Notes: generated by a model not told the origin, from the sequence alone. Positions 36,673-46,112 are shown, counted from the stretch's first letter. The stretch: DNA of 64,000 nucleotides from Microbacterium pullorum (GCF_014836535.1 NZ_JACSQP010000007.1:51994-115993), one strand, 5' to 3'. Numbers and translations: made by a program.

Positions 36673-38432
36673 CCGACCACGCCATGACCGATCCCACCGT
36701 CGCCGCCCCGCCGCCGGCGCTCGTGCGCTCGCCGCTGAGCGACGGCGAATGGCATCGCCTGCACCCGCTCACGCCGCTGCTGCGCGGCGGGCTCGCCCTC
36801 ATCGTCATCGTGGGCATCGTCATCGCCAACCTCCGCGACCGGCTCATCGCCATGTTCGTGCCGGGGATGGGGGAGGAGGAGGTCGAGTCGGGCGACTGGG
36901 AGACCGAGGCGATCGACTGGGTGTTCGCCAACAACCTGGTGTTCGTCGCGCTGCTGATCGTGCTCGCGGTCATCCTGCTGCTCGTCGCCGGCTTCTACCT
37001 GTCGTGGCGGTTCCACACGTTCCGCATCACCGGAGACGACGTCGAGGTGCGCAGCGGCATCCTCTTCCGCACGCAGCGGCGCGCGCCGCTGGACCGCGTG
37101 CAGGGCGTCAACCTCACGCGCCCGATGATCGCGCGACTGCTCGGCATGGCCAAGCTCGAGGTCGTCGGTGCCGGCACCGACGGCAACGTGAAGCTCGAAT
37201 ACCTCTCGACCTCGCACGCCGAGGCGGTGCGCGCCGACATCCTGCGGCTGGCCTCCGGGCGCCGGCTGGGTGGTGCCGCAGCGGCCCGCACCGGTGGGAC
37301 GCTGTCGCAGACGGTGAGCCGGGGCATCTCCGGCATCATCGAGGGCGACGACCGGCAGGATCTCGTGCCCGAGTCCGTGGTGCACATCCCCGCGGGCCGC
37401 CTCGTGGCCTCGCAGCTCATCAGCCCGACCAGCGTGGTCGTCGTGCTGGGTGTCGTGGCCATCATCGTCGCCTCGGTCATCGGCACGCCGTGGCTGCTGT
37501 TCTCCCTGATCCCGGTCGTGCTCTCGTTCGGAGCGATCGCGCTGCGCCAGATTATGCGCTCCCTGCGCTACGCCATCGCCCCGACGTCCGACGGCGTGCG
37601 GATCACGTTCGGGCTGCTCACGACGGTCACCGAGATCGTGCCGCCCGGCCGGGTGCACGCGATCGAGGTGAGCCAGTCGATCCTCTGGCGCGGCTTCGGC
37701 TGGTGGACGATCAAGATCAACCGCCTCACCGGACGCAGCATCTACGACGGCAGCGCCGACCAGTTCACCACCGTGCTGCCGGTGGGCACCTACGCCGACG
37801 TCGAGCGCGTGCTGCACCTGCTGGCGCCGGAACTGGCCGACGGGGATCGCCCCGCGCTCGTGCGGCAGGGCGTCGACGGCCCCACCGACGACGATCCGTT
37901 CACCACGACCCCGAAGCGGGCGCGCATCATCCGTCTGCTGTCGTGGCGTCGCAACGGCTTCCTGCTGTCGGGCGACCTGCTGCTGCTGCGCCGTGGCGCG
38001 ATCTGGCGCAAGCTCGCCGTGCTCCCGCTGGCGCGGCTGCAGTCCATCGGCATCCACCAGGGGCCGATCGACCGGATGCTGCGGGTCGCCGCCGTGCGCG
38101 GCAGCATCGTGGCGGGCCCGGTGTACCCCAACGTCTCGGCCATCGATCGCGATCAGGCGATCGCCGTGTTCGAGGCGGTGGCCGCTGGTGCGGTGCGCGC
38201 CGCCGCGTCGGACCGGTCGCACCGCTGGGCCGGCGAGGAGGATGCCGCTGCTGAGGCGCCGGCGCTGCTGCGCCGCGTGAGCCCGCCGATGCTGGAGCGG
38301 CCGGCCGCCGTCCCGCCGCTGTCCGAGAGCCCGGTGGCGCAGCCTCCGGCGCGCCTCGGTGACGCAGACCCCGACGCGCCGCCCCGCACGCCCCGGCCTC
38401 CGGATGCCGTGATCCCTGAGGATCCGCGGTGA
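36669..38432 (+). CDS. Large PH-domain membrane protein (YdbT-like)
   Basis: This protein has 587 residues. It has four membrane helices (about 38-56, 88-116 and a pair near 255-300) and three bPH2 segments: one after helix 2 (RITGDDVEVRSGILFRTQRR), one in the middle (SDGVRITFGLLTTVTEIVPPGR) and one in the last third (LSGDLLLLRRGAIWRKLAVLPL). A disordered Pro-rich tail ends the protein. It overlaps the smaller PH gene by GTGA, so the pair is translated together. Proteins of this kind have been linked to antimicrobial-peptide tolerance in Bacillus; here the role is unknown. Confidence 0.85.
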   Translation: MTDHAMTDPTVAAPPPALVRSPLSDGEWHRLHPLTPLLRGGLALIVIVGIVIANLRDRLIAMFVPGMGEEEVESGDWETEAIDWVFANNLVFVALLIVLAVILLLVAGFYLSWRFHTFRITGDDVEVRSGILFRTQRRAPLDRVQGVNLTRPMIARLLGMAKLEVVGAGTDGNVKLEYLSTSHAEAVRADILRLASGRRLGGAAAARTGGTLSQTVSRGISGIIEGDDRQDLVPESVVHIPAGRLVASQLISPTSVVVVLGVVAIIVASVIGTPWLLFSLIPVVLSFGAIALRQIMRSLRYAIAPTSDGVRITFGLLTTVTEIVPPGRVHAIEVSQSILWRGFGWWTIKINRLTGRSIYDGSADQFTTVLPVGTYADVERVLHLLAPELADGDRPALVRQGVDGPTDDDPFTTTPKRARIIRLLSWRRNGFLLSGDLLLLRRGAIWRKLAVLPLARLQSIGIHQGPIDRMLRVAAVRGSIVAGPVYPNVSAIDRDQAIAVFEAVAAGAVRAAASDRSHRWAGEEDAAAEAPALLRRVSPPMLERPAAVPPLSESPVAQPPARLGDADPDAPPRTPRPPDAVIPEDPR

Positions 38433-39142
38433 ACCGCAGCGCCCGACTCGGCGTGGGCGTCATCGGCGCCGGACGTGTGGGCCCCGTGATCGGCGCCGCC
38501 CTCGCCGGTGCGGGGCACGCGCTGGTCGGCATCACCTCGGGATCCGACCCCGACCGTGTCGAAGCGATCCTGCCGGGCGTGCCGGTGCTGGATGCCACCG
38601 AGATCGCCCGCCGCAGCGAGCTCGTCGTCATCGCGGTGCCGTCGGACGAACTCCCCGCCCTCGTGCGCGGACTGGCCGAAGTCGGCGCGTGGCAACCGGG
38701 ACAGCTCGTGCTGCACACCGACCCCGCCCACGGCTACGGGGTGCTCGCCCCGGCGGCGGCGAAGGGGGCGATCCCGCTCGCGCTGCATCCGGCCATCACG
38801 TTCACCGGCACCTCGATCGACGTGCGTCAGCTCGTCGATGCGCACGCCGCGGTCGCCGCCCCCGCCGCCGTGCTGCCGATCGCGCAGGCCCTCGCCGTCG
38901 AGCTCGGCTGCGAGCCGGTCGTCATCGCCGAAGAGGACCGGGCCGCGTACGCCGAGGCGATCGCGACGGCCACGGCGTTCTCGCGCTCCATCGTCACGCA
39001 GGCGGCGGCGCTGCTCGCGCAGGCGGGCGTGGAGAACCCCGGCACCTACCTGTCGACGCTCGTGCACTCCGCGATCGACCAGGCACTCACCGCCGCCGGC
39101 ACGACTCCGGTCGACGACGACGGGTTCACGGCGCTCGACTGA
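38429..39142 (+). CDS. Rossmann-like / DUF2520 domain protein
   Basis: This protein has 237 residues. The N-terminal NAD(P)-binding fold has GVIGAGRVGPVIGAALAGAGH and VVIAVPSDELP; the C-terminal DUF2520 half has LALHPAITFTG and a helical bundle. It resembles ketopantoate-reductase-type dehydrogenases and usually sits just upstream of panC in actinobacteria, so a link to pantothenate synthesis is often assumed. Here panC does not follow; the next gene on the other strand ends two bases after this stop. Confidence 0.88.
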   Translation: MNRSARLGVGVIGAGRVGPVIGAALAGAGHALVGITSGSDPDRVEAILPGVPVLDATEIARRSELVVIAVPSDELPALVRGLAEVGAWQPGQLVLHTDPAHGYGVLAPAAAKGAIPLALHPAITFTGTSIDVRQLVDAHAAVAAPAAVLPIAQALAVELGCEPVVIAEEDRAAYAEAIATATAFSRSIVTQAAALLAQAGVENPGTYLSTLVHSAIDQALTAAGTTPVDDDGFTALD

Positions 39143-39144
39143 CC

Positions 39145-40707
39145 TCAGCCGAGGTCGACCGCGTGGTGGTCGGTGATCGCGGGCTGCTCGCCCTGGGGCT
39201 TGCGGCCGGTGGCATCGGCGGCGGCGATCGAGATGCTCTGCACGAGCGGGTCGGGGAGCCCCACGAGCCGCACGTCGCACACCAGCGCGCCCCGCTCGCA
39301 CGGCACGCTCCAGCGCAGAGCCGCGGCGTCGGCGGCCGACACGATGCGGTGCGCGAACGGGGCGAGGCCTCGGCGCACCGCACCGACCTCGGCGTGCGCG
39401 GCGGCGAGTCGCTGCGCACGCACGGCGGCGGGCACGTCGGTCAGCACGTTGCGGGCGAGCAGGTCACCGGCCTCGGTCAGCGGGCGCCCCGCCACCAGCA
39501 GGTCGTCGATGCGCCGCGCGGCCGCGACGGTCTCGGGCCACGGCCGCACCACCGCGGCAGGCGCGTTCACCCGCCCCAGCATGTCGGCCAGCAGCGGTCC
39601 GGCGACGCCGCCCGCCCGGAACGCGTCGGAGTTGCCGAAGACCGCCACACCGAGGCCGGTCGCCGGATGCCAGCGCATGTGCGACGAGAACCCGGGGAGG
39701 CCGCCGGCATGCTGCACGACGCGGCCGAACCGGCGGTCGTGCTCCACCACGAGCCCGTACCCGTAGCCGGCGCCCACGAGGTCGCGCTCGCCGACGCCGA
39801 TGGTCATGAGGGTGCGCGCGGTCTGCATCTCGCGCCGGGACGACGCGGCCAGCACACCGGGAGCGGCGGCGCCGTCGTCGGGGTCGTCGAAGGCGGAGCC
39901 GAGGAACTGCATCCACGTCGCGATGTCGTCGACCGTGCTGAACAGGCTCCCGATGCACGCCAGCGCGCCCGAGCCGACGTAGGGCTCGGGGAGGAACGTC
40001 GCGCCGCCGTCGAACGTGCGGAACCCGGCGGCGAGGTCGGTGCCTGCGGGGTAGTCGTCCGCCGCGGGGCGGGTGTCGGCGAGGCCGAGCGGGTCGAGCA
40101 GGCGCTCGCGCACCACGTTTTCGACCCGGCGCCCGGTGACCGCCTCGATCGCCCGGCCGACGAGCGACTGGCCGATGTTGGAGTACTGATACTCGGTGCC
40201 CGGCCGCGCTGACAGCGGGAGCCCGGCCGCCACGAGCGCACCCAGCCGCGCGCGGGAGTCACCCAGGTGGTCGTCGCCCCACGCGTTGTCCTCGCCCAGA
40301 CCGCTGCGGTTCGACAGCAGCGCATCGAGGGTGAGCCGCACGGGAGCGCCCTCGAAGCGGGCGGAGGCGACCTCGGGCACGAACTCGGCGGCCGGGGCAT
40401 GCAGGTCGAGCAGCCCGTCATCGCGCAGCGACAGCGCGGTGGCGGCGAGGAAGCTCTTCGACATCGACGCGATGCGGAAGACGGTCGCCCGCCCCGTGGG
40501 CGCCCCGTCGCGGCGAGGTTCGCCGTGCGCGGCGATGGCGAGCACGCGCCCGCGGTGGGTGACGGCGGCTAGGGCCGCCGGCGCCGGGCGTGACGCCGCG
40601 GCGTCGAGGTGCGCGGCGAGGGCGTCGCCCGCGTGGGTGGGCCACTCCGGCGGGGCGACGACCGGCGGGACGGGGCGACGGATGCCGCTGGGCGCGGCTG
40701 CGGTCAT
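39145..40707 (-). CDS. Class C beta-lactamase-fold serine hydrolase (D-aminopeptidase/esterase type)
   Basis: This protein has 520 residues. The penicillin-binding fold motifs are SMSK (S81-K84), YSN (175-177) and HAG (333-335), as in class C beta-lactamases, DD-peptidases and D-aminopeptidases. A C-terminal extension of about 110 residues has no family I recognise. There is no signal peptide, so it is probably cytoplasmic and acts on imported substrate. It is the last gene of the left arm of the peptide cluster, overlapping the M19 gene by four bases. Confidence 0.85.
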   Translation of the reverse strand: MTAAAPSGIRRPVPPVVAPPEWPTHAGDALAAHLDAAASRPAPAALAAVTHRGRVLAIAAHGEPRRDGAPTGRATVFRIASMSKSFLAATALSLRDDGLLDLHAPAAEFVPEVASARFEGAPVRLTLDALLSNRSGLGEDNAWGDDHLGDSRARLGALVAAGLPLSARPGTEYQYSNIGQSLVGRAIEAVTGRRVENVVRERLLDPLGLADTRPAADDYPAGTDLAAGFRTFDGGATFLPEPYVGSGALACIGSLFSTVDDIATWMQFLGSAFDDPDDGAAAPGVLAASSRREMQTARTLMTIGVGERDLVGAGYGYGLVVEHDRRFGRVVQHAGGLPGFSSHMRWHPATGLGVAVFGNSDAFRAGGVAGPLLADMLGRVNAPAAVVRPWPETVAAARRIDDLLVAGRPLTEAGDLLARNVLTDVPAAVRAQRLAAAHAEVGAVRRGLAPFAHRIVSAADAAALRWSVPCERGALVCDVRLVGLPDPLVQSISIAAADATGRKPQGEQPAITDHHAVDLG

Positions 40708-42560
40708 GACAGCACTCCCGCGCCCGCGGCTGCGGCGGTCGCGGCGGTGCGGGCGGCGGCGGTGCGGGCTGCGGCGGCCTCACGCACCTCGGCGGCGAAC
40801 CCGGCGGCCAGCGCCCGGCTGACCCGCGTGTTGTGCGCGTCGACCGCGCGCGCGGCATCCACCAGCTCCGCCACGGGGCGATCGTCGGGGGTGGGCGTGG
40901 TTGGCTCGGTCCAGCCGAGCAGATCGTCGGCGCCCACCTCGGGATGAAACTGCACGCCGCGCACGTGTGCGCCGAGGCGGAACGCCTGCAGTGCGACGGC
41001 GTCGCTCGACGCCAGCAGCACCGCTCCCGGCGGGAGTGCGGTGATCATGTCCTGGTGGTTCTCGATCATCGGGGCGCCGTCGCCGAGCGCGCCGATCACC
41101 GCGTCGGCCCGGCCTGCGGCAGAGGCCGTGATGGGGGTCGCGCCGCGCTCCTTCGGCCCGAAAGAGGCGCGCACCTCGCCACCGGCGACATGGGCGAGCA
41201 GCTGGCCGCCCAGGCAGATGCCGAGGGTGGGAAGGTCCGCGGTGATCGCCTGCCGTGCCAGCTCCCGCTCCGCGGCCAGCCACGGCGCGCGGTCGTCGTC
41301 GTCGGGCATGAGCCCGCCGCCGAGCATCACGAGCCCGTCGTACCCGGCGAGGGTCTCGGGCAGCCCCTGCTCACCGGCCACCACCTCCACGGCGACACCC
41401 TCGTCGGCGAGCCATCGGCCGAGCCGGCGCACCCCCGACGACGCGGCGTTCTGCACGACGAGCACGCGGGGCTGCGCGGCCGCACGCGCGGCGACGTCGA
41501 CGGCGGGGCGCAGAGCGGCGGCCGAGGGGCGAGCGGCCCGCCCGGCGAGGAAGGCGAGGTGGTCGGCGTCGGCGGCCTCGAGCACCCGCAGCACGTTGCC
41601 GTGCGCGAGGGCTTCGAGGTCGGCCTGCGACCAGCCGCGGCTGCGCAGCTCGGCCAGCAGATCCGGGTAGGTCGAGACGTCGTGCAGCCCGTCGGGCATG
41701 GCATCCGTGCCGTCGTAGTCGGCCCCGAGACCCACCGCGTGCACTCCCGCGACGCCGCGGATGTACTCGATGTGGTCGGCGACGTCGGCGATGCCGACGG
41801 CCGGGGGCGGGCCCTGCTCACCGTCGCGCACCCAGTCGCGCCGCGCCTGCGACACGAAGGAGGGGACGAAGGCGACCATCACGACCCCGCCGCCGGCGCC
41901 GATGGCCGCCAGCACGTCGTCGGGCACATTGCGCGGGTGGTCGCACAGCGCCAGCGCCCCCGAGTGGCTGACGATCACCGGCCGCGCGCTGACCTCGAGC
42001 GCGTCGCGCATCGTGCTCGGCGCCACGTGCGAGAGGTCGACCAGCATGCCGATGCGGTTGAGCTCGCGCACCACGTCCCGCCCGAACTCGGTCAGCCCGC
42101 CGTGATGCGCGTCGTCGGTCGCGGAGTCGGCCCACGGGATCGTCCGCGACCAGGTGAGGGTGAGGTAGCGGGCGCCGAGCCGGGCGTACTGGCGCAGCAC
42201 CGCGAGCGATCCGTCGAGCTGGTCGCCGCCCTCCACACCGATGAGCGAGGCGATGCGACCCGACGCCATCGCGTCGCGGACGTCCTGCGCGGTGCGGGCG
42301 AGCGCGAGGCGGTCGGGGTGGTCGCCGACGAGCCGGTGCACGAAATCGATCTGCTCCAGCGTCGCCGTGACCTGCTCGGGGCCCGTGAGTGACGCATCGA
42401 CCCACACCGACCAGAACTGCCCCGCGACCCCGCCCGCAGCGAGCCGCGGCAGGTCGGTGTGCAGTGTCGGCACCGAGCCGGACAGCACCGTCGTGTCGTA
42501 GCCGTGATGCTCGCGGCATGCCCAGGCGAGGTCGTTGTGGCCGTCGATGACGGGGATCAT
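40704..42560 (-). CDS. M19 dipeptidase fused to a class I glutamine-amidotransferase domain
   Basis: From the ATG at 42560 this protein has 618 residues. Residues 1-330 are a membrane/renal-dipeptidase (M19) metallopeptidase: HND (H8, D10), the bridging Glu in LIGVEGGDQ (E110), H178 in VDLSHV, H199 in VSHSGA and D281 in GADYDGTD. Residues about 360-550 are a class I GATase-like domain with the nucleophile elbow GICLGGQ (C449) and the FHPEV triad partner (H539, E541). M19 enzymes tolerate D-residues at the C-terminal position of dipeptides. The amidotransferase part could hydrolyse a gamma-glutamyl or amide bond, but there is no synthetase partner. The start lies four bases after the aminotransferase stop. 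Confidence 0.85.
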   Translation of the reverse strand: MIPVIDGHNDLAWACREHHGYDTTVLSGSVPTLHTDLPRLAAGGVAGQFWSVWVDASLTGPEQVTATLEQIDFVHRLVGDHPDRLALARTAQDVRDAMASGRIASLIGVEGGDQLDGSLAVLRQYARLGARYLTLTWSRTIPWADSATDDAHHGGLTEFGRDVVRELNRIGMLVDLSHVAPSTMRDALEVSARPVIVSHSGALALCDHPRNVPDDVLAAIGAGGGVVMVAFVPSFVSQARRDWVRDGEQGPPPAVGIADVADHIEYIRGVAGVHAVGLGADYDGTDAMPDGLHDVSTYPDLLAELRSRGWSQADLEALAHGNVLRVLEAADADHLAFLAGRAARPSAAALRPAVDVAARAAAQPRVLVVQNAASSGVRRLGRWLADEGVAVEVVAGEQGLPETLAGYDGLVMLGGGLMPDDDDRAPWLAAERELARQAITADLPTLGICLGGQLLAHVAGGEVRASFGPKERGATPITASAAGRADAVIGALGDGAPMIENHQDMITALPPGAVLLASSDAVALQAFRLGAHVRGVQFHPEVGADDLLGWTEPTTPTPDDRPVAELVDAARAVDAHNTRVSRALAAGFAAEVREAAAARTAAARTAATAAAAGAGVLS

Positions 42561-42564
42561 GGGG

Positions 42565-43446
42565 TCACTTCTTTCGCGCGTCGAGGTGGTCGCGCAGTCG
42601 CGCGGTGAGGGCGTCGTCCACAGTGAACGGTGTGCCGTCGATCGAGCGTACGGCCGCCGCCCCCCGCGTGCTGGAGCAGAGCCACACGGCATCGGCCCCG
42701 AGCAGGTCGGGCACGCTCAGCCGTCGCGTCGCGACCTGCTCGCCCCACGCACGCAGCCCCGCGAACACGTCGGCCTGCGTCGTGCCGGGGAGGATGCCGA
42801 GATCGGTCGGCGGGGTGACGTACGCGCCGTCGATGCGCGCGATGAGGGTCGAGGTCGGGCCCTCCAGCACGAACCCGTCGCTGCTGACGAACACCACGTC
42901 CTGCGCGCCGCGACGCCGCGCTTCGCGCAGCGCCGCCATGTTGACGGCGTACGAGAGCGTCTTCGCACCCTGCAGCAGCCAGGGTGAGGTCTGGGCGACG
43001 TCGTGCCGGTAGCCGCGGTCGAGCAGCACGACATCGATCGGCGCGGGCGGTGCGGCGGGCGGCGCGCTCGGGGCGAACCCGAGCGCCCAGCCGGTGCCGG
43101 CCCCGTCGCCGGCCTCGTCGCCGCGCGACAGTACGAACTTGATCGCCGCGCGCGGACGCAGGGCGCCGAGGTCGGCCGCCGCGGTGAGCACGGCGTGACG
43201 CCACAGGTCACGGCGGGGCTCGGGCAGATCCAGCAGGGCGGCGGAGCGCGCGAAGCGGTCGAGGTGCTCCTCGAGCGCCTGCGGGGTGCCGTCGATCACG
43301 ACCACCGTCTCGAAGACGCCATCGCCGCGGGTGGCGCTGAGGTCGGTCACGCTCAGCACGGCATCCCGGGCCTCGACGCGGCGAACGCACCGTTCGAAAG
43401 CGCCGTCGGCGGCGAGGTCGAGCACATACAGGACGAGCGGTTGCAT
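42565..43446 (-). CDS. Class IV PLP-dependent aminotransferase
   Basis: This protein has 293 residues. The fold is that of D-amino-acid aminotransferase, branched-chain aminotransferase and aminodeoxychorismate lyase. The Schiff-base Lys is K162 in QGAKTLSYAVN, with E195 in LEGPTST. The N-terminal SATRGDGVFET segment matches the D-alanine aminotransferase/ADC-lyase pattern. Context with peptidases and a racemase favours a D-amino-acid transaminase over PABA synthesis. AAGGA precedes the ATG. The enolase-family gene stops 13 bases upstream. Confidence 0.85.
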   Translation of the reverse strand: MQPLVLYVLDLAADGAFERCVRRVEARDAVLSVTDLSATRGDGVFETVVVIDGTPQALEEHLDRFARSAALLDLPEPRRDLWRHAVLTAAADLGALRPRAAIKFVLSRGDEAGDGAGTGWALGFAPSAPPAAPPAPIDVVLLDRGYRHDVAQTSPWLLQGAKTLSYAVNMAALREARRRGAQDVVFVSSDGFVLEGPTSTLIARIDGAYVTPPTDLGILPGTTQADVFAGLRAWGEQVATRRLSVPDLLGADAVWLCSSTRGAAAVRSIDGTPFTVDDALTARLRDHLDARKK

Positions 43447-43459
43447 GCTTCCTTCGTTC

Positions 43460-44584
43460 TCAGACGGGGAGTGCGGCGGTGTCGAACCGCCGCGAGGTGT
43501 TCTCGATGATCCAGTCCACGTCGACGTCGTGGCCGAGGCCGGGTGAGGTGGGCACAGGTACCCGGCCGCCGCGCGCGACGACGGGCGGCACGATGACGTC
43601 GCGGGCGTAGTACTTGTCCGATCCCGAGACATCCGACGGCAGTGTGAACCCGGGCAGCGACGAGAGCGCGACGTTCGCAGCGCGGCCGACGCCGAACTCG
43701 TGCATGCCCCCGCACCACACCGGCACGCCGGACTCTCGCGCCACGTCGTGCGCACGTCGGGCGGCGGTGAGCCCGCCCATGCGGGACACCTTGATGTTGA
43801 GCACCCGCCCCGCGTCGAGGGCGAGCATGGTGCCGAGATCCGCCAGGTCGACGATCGACTCGTCGAGGCACAGGGGGGTGGCCAGCTGTGCCTGCAGCCG
43901 GGCATGCGCGACGAAGTCCCGCGGCGCGAACGGCTGCTCGATCATGGTCAGGCGCTCGCCGTCGAGGGCGCGGAACACCTCGAGCGACTCGGCGGTGTCG
44001 GGGTAGGCGCCGTTCGCATCGACGTGCAGATCGAGGTCGGGGTGCGCGGCGCGCACGGCGGCGACGGGCGCGGCATCCCACCCGGGGGCGATCTTGAGCT
44101 TGACCCGTCCGTACCCGGCGGCCACCTGACGCTCGACCTGCGTCAGCAGCGCGTCGATGCTCGGCTCGATGCCGAGCGACACCCCCGCCGTCACCGTCGT
44201 GCGGGTGCCGCCGAGGGCGACCGCGAGCGACTGCCCCGTGGCGCGGGAGTGCAGATCCCACGCGGCGATCGAGAAGCCGGCCTTGGCGAACTCGTGCCCG
44301 CGGATCCTCGCCCACGACTGCTCGAGGTCGGCGGGGGTCTCCCACTCGGTGCCGAGCACCGCCGGGACGAGATAGCGCACCGCGATGGTCCACGCCGTCT
44401 CGGTCGTCTCCGAGCCGTAGTAGGGGTCGGCCGGCGAAGCGACCTCGCCCCACCCGACCGTGCCGTCGGCGGCGGTGGCCTCCACGAGCAGGTGATCGAG
44501 CGATGTCTTGCGGTGCGAGCTCGTCTCGAAGCCGTGCACGAGTGGCAGGCCGACGTCGAAGATACGCAGTCGGTCGATCCTCAT
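43460..44584 (-). CDS. Enolase-superfamily racemase/epimerase (MenC/NSAR-like)
   Basis: This protein has 374 residues. Muconate-lactonizing subgroup: the KxK motif VKLKIAP (K162, K164), metal ligands D189, E216 and D241, and the opposite catalytic Lys265 in NIKVSR. The N-terminal HGFETSSHRKTS and AKAGFSIAAWDL segments match o-succinylbenzoate synthase and N-succinylamino-acid racemase. There are no other menaquinone genes here, and it lies among peptide hydrolases. An amino-acid or dipeptide epimerase (for example L-Ala-D/L-Glu) is therefore more likely than MenC, by context only. It overlaps the SIS gene by four bases. Confidence 0.85.
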   Translation of the reverse strand: MRIDRLRIFDVGLPLVHGFETSSHRKTSLDHLLVEATAADGTVGWGEVASPADPYYGSETTETAWTIAVRYLVPAVLGTEWETPADLEQSWARIRGHEFAKAGFSIAAWDLHSRATGQSLAVALGGTRTTVTAGVSLGIEPSIDALLTQVERQVAAGYGRVKLKIAPGWDAAPVAAVRAAHPDLDLHVDANGAYPDTAESLEVFRALDGERLTMIEQPFAPRDFVAHARLQAQLATPLCLDESIVDLADLGTMLALDAGRVLNIKVSRMGGLTAARRAHDVARESGVPVWCGGMHEFGVGRAANVALSSLPGFTLPSDVSGSDKYYARDVIVPPVVARGGRVPVPTSPGLGHDVDVDWIIENTSRRFDTAALPV

Positions 44585-45273
44585 GCGTCCCACTCCTTGC
44601 CCGGTTCGGGATGGTGAAGGCCCAGATCCGCGGCGAACCGGTCGCGGTTGGCCAGTCGGCGTCGGGCGCCCTTGGCGCTCGCGGTGGTCAGTGTGCTGAG
44701 CAGGTGGCACACCGCGGCGACCGCCGTGGGGGAATCGGCGTACGAGGCCGAGTGGGTGTGCACGCGGATGACGGCGGATGCCACGTCGGTCAGCGGCGCA
44801 TGGTCGCTGTCGGTGATGAGGATCAGCTGCCCGCCCGCCTCGTGGAACAGTCGGCCGAAGCGCACCGTCTCCTCGCGGTAGCGGCGCATCGTGAAGGCGA
44901 CGAGCACGTCGCTCGCCCGCACGTCGGTGAGCACGGTCAGCGGCGACAGGGCGCGACCGTCGACGAGGAAGACGTTGGAGAGGGTCGTGGCGAGGTCGGC
45001 GCTGAGCAGTTCGGCGTAGGCGGCCGTCTTGCCGCGACCGGTGACGTACCGGCGGCGGGCACCCAGGATCAGCGCGGCGGCGTGCGCCACCTCGCCGGTG
45101 CGACTGAGCTCCTCGAACGTGCGCGCGAGCGACCGGGTCTCGGCTTCGATGACGCGCGCCTGCAGCGCCTCAGCCGACATATTGGTGCGGAAGCGCTCGC
45201 CGTAGCGGGCGCCGGGGGAGTCCAGCGAGCGGTCCAGTTCGCTGTCGTCCACATCCTGCGGCTCGGTGGTCAT
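44581..45273 (-). CDS. SIS-domain protein related to MurR/RpiR regulators, without HTH
   Basis: This protein has 230 residues. A SIS (sugar isomerase) fold covers about 60-200, with ARRRYVTGRGKTAAYAELL, VLVAFTMRRYREET and LILITDSDHAPL. RpiR/MurR regulators have this domain after an N-terminal helix-turn-helix; here the N-terminal ~55 residues are short, charged and lack an HTH. It may bind an N-acetylmuramate-type or other sugar phosphate as an enzyme or sensor. GGAAGGGG lies about ten bases before the ATG, and the ATG overlaps the GNAT stop. Confidence 0.75.
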   Translation of the reverse strand: MTTEPQDVDDSELDRSLDSPGARYGERFRTNMSAEALQARVIEAETRSLARTFEELSRTGEVAHAAALILGARRRYVTGRGKTAAYAELLSADLATTLSNVFLVDGRALSPLTVLTDVRASDVLVAFTMRRYREETVRFGRLFHEAGGQLILITDSDHAPLTDVASAVIRVHTHSASYADSPTAVAAVCHLLSTLTTASAKGARRRLANRDRFAADLGLHHPEPGKEWDA

Positions 45274-46112
45274 GATGACGTCGCCCCTTCCATGGGTGGC
45301 GTGGTCGCTCGGCGCGGGACGGCGAGGTAGGCCGCCGTCTCGGCGTCGATCCTCCGACATGCGACGAGCACGCGCTCGCCGTCGAGCAGGGTCGTCAGCC
45401 CGGCGCGCACGCGGACGCGCAGGGCGTCGCCCGCGGCATCCGCCTCGTCCTGTCGACCGGCGACGCCGGTGACGTCGGTCGGAACGGCGAGCCAGGCGGC
45501 GGGGTGCGTCGCGCCGTCGACCGCGGCGAGGGTGCTCGTGACGACCCGCCCCCAATCGGCGCGTCCGAGGGCGGGGGGAGCGGCGGCGCGCAGGGCGGCG
45601 TACGGGTCGGCGGTGCGCCGCAGCGCCCAGTCGACGACGATGCGGTCGGTGCCCGGCCTGTCGTAGTAGTCGGGAACGTAGGCCACCCCCTCGGCGCCGA
45701 GCACCGAGAAGTTGAAGTGCGCGTTGCGGGCCAACAGCGGATCGAACGTCCACCGCATCGTGTCGTGCCCCCAGCCCAGCGCCACGCGTCGCTGGCAGTC
45801 CTTGAGCATGCGCCCGACCCCCCGGCCCTGGTGGCGGGGATCGACCACGGCCGCCTGGGAGTAGTGGAACTCGCGGCCGTCGGCGTCGCGCCCGGCGAAC
45901 CCGTAGGCGAAGCCGATGAGCTCGTCTTCGGGGGTGAACACGCCCACGGCGGAGCCGCCGTTACGGGCCAGAGCGCTCAGTAGGTTGGGGTTCAGCGAGA
46001 AGTCGGGGTCGGCGTAACCGAAGACCCGCGCGTAGAGAGCTGTGGCACCTCGGTAGGCGGACGCATCGGCGAGGCACTCCGCGCGAAGGGGCAAGGGGGG
46101 TGCTGAAGGCAC
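45270..46112 (-). CDS. GNAT-family acetyltransferase
   Basis: This protein has 280 residues. The GNAT core is in the first half: VGVFTPEDELIGFAYGF, the acetyl-CoA motif A VVDPRHQGRGVGRMLKDCQRR, and WTFDPLLARNAHFNFSVLGA, the last typical of the COG3375 group of predicted acetyltransferases. The second half is a group-specific domain. As first gene of the left arm it starts at a GTG 36 bases after its predicted transcript start. The target could be an amino acid or peptide amine released by the cluster; this is inference. Confidence 0.8.
   Translation of the reverse strand: MPSAPPLPLRAECLADASAYRGATALYARVFGYADPDFSLNPNLLSALARNGGSAVGVFTPEDELIGFAYGFAGRDADGREFHYSQAAVVDPRHQGRGVGRMLKDCQRRVALGWGHDTMRWTFDPLLARNAHFNFSVLGAEGVAYVPDYYDRPGTDRIVVDWALRRTADPYAALRAAAPPALGRADWGRVVTSTLAAVDGATHPAAWLAVPTDVTGVAGRQDEADAAGDALRVRVRAGLTTLLDGERVLVACRRIDAETAAYLAVPRRATTPPMEGATSS

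Noticed and set aside
43460..44584. Menaquinone gene menC
   Set aside because: The sequence alone would allow it, but no other men gene is present and the surrounding genes are peptide hydrolases, so no gene symbol was assigned.
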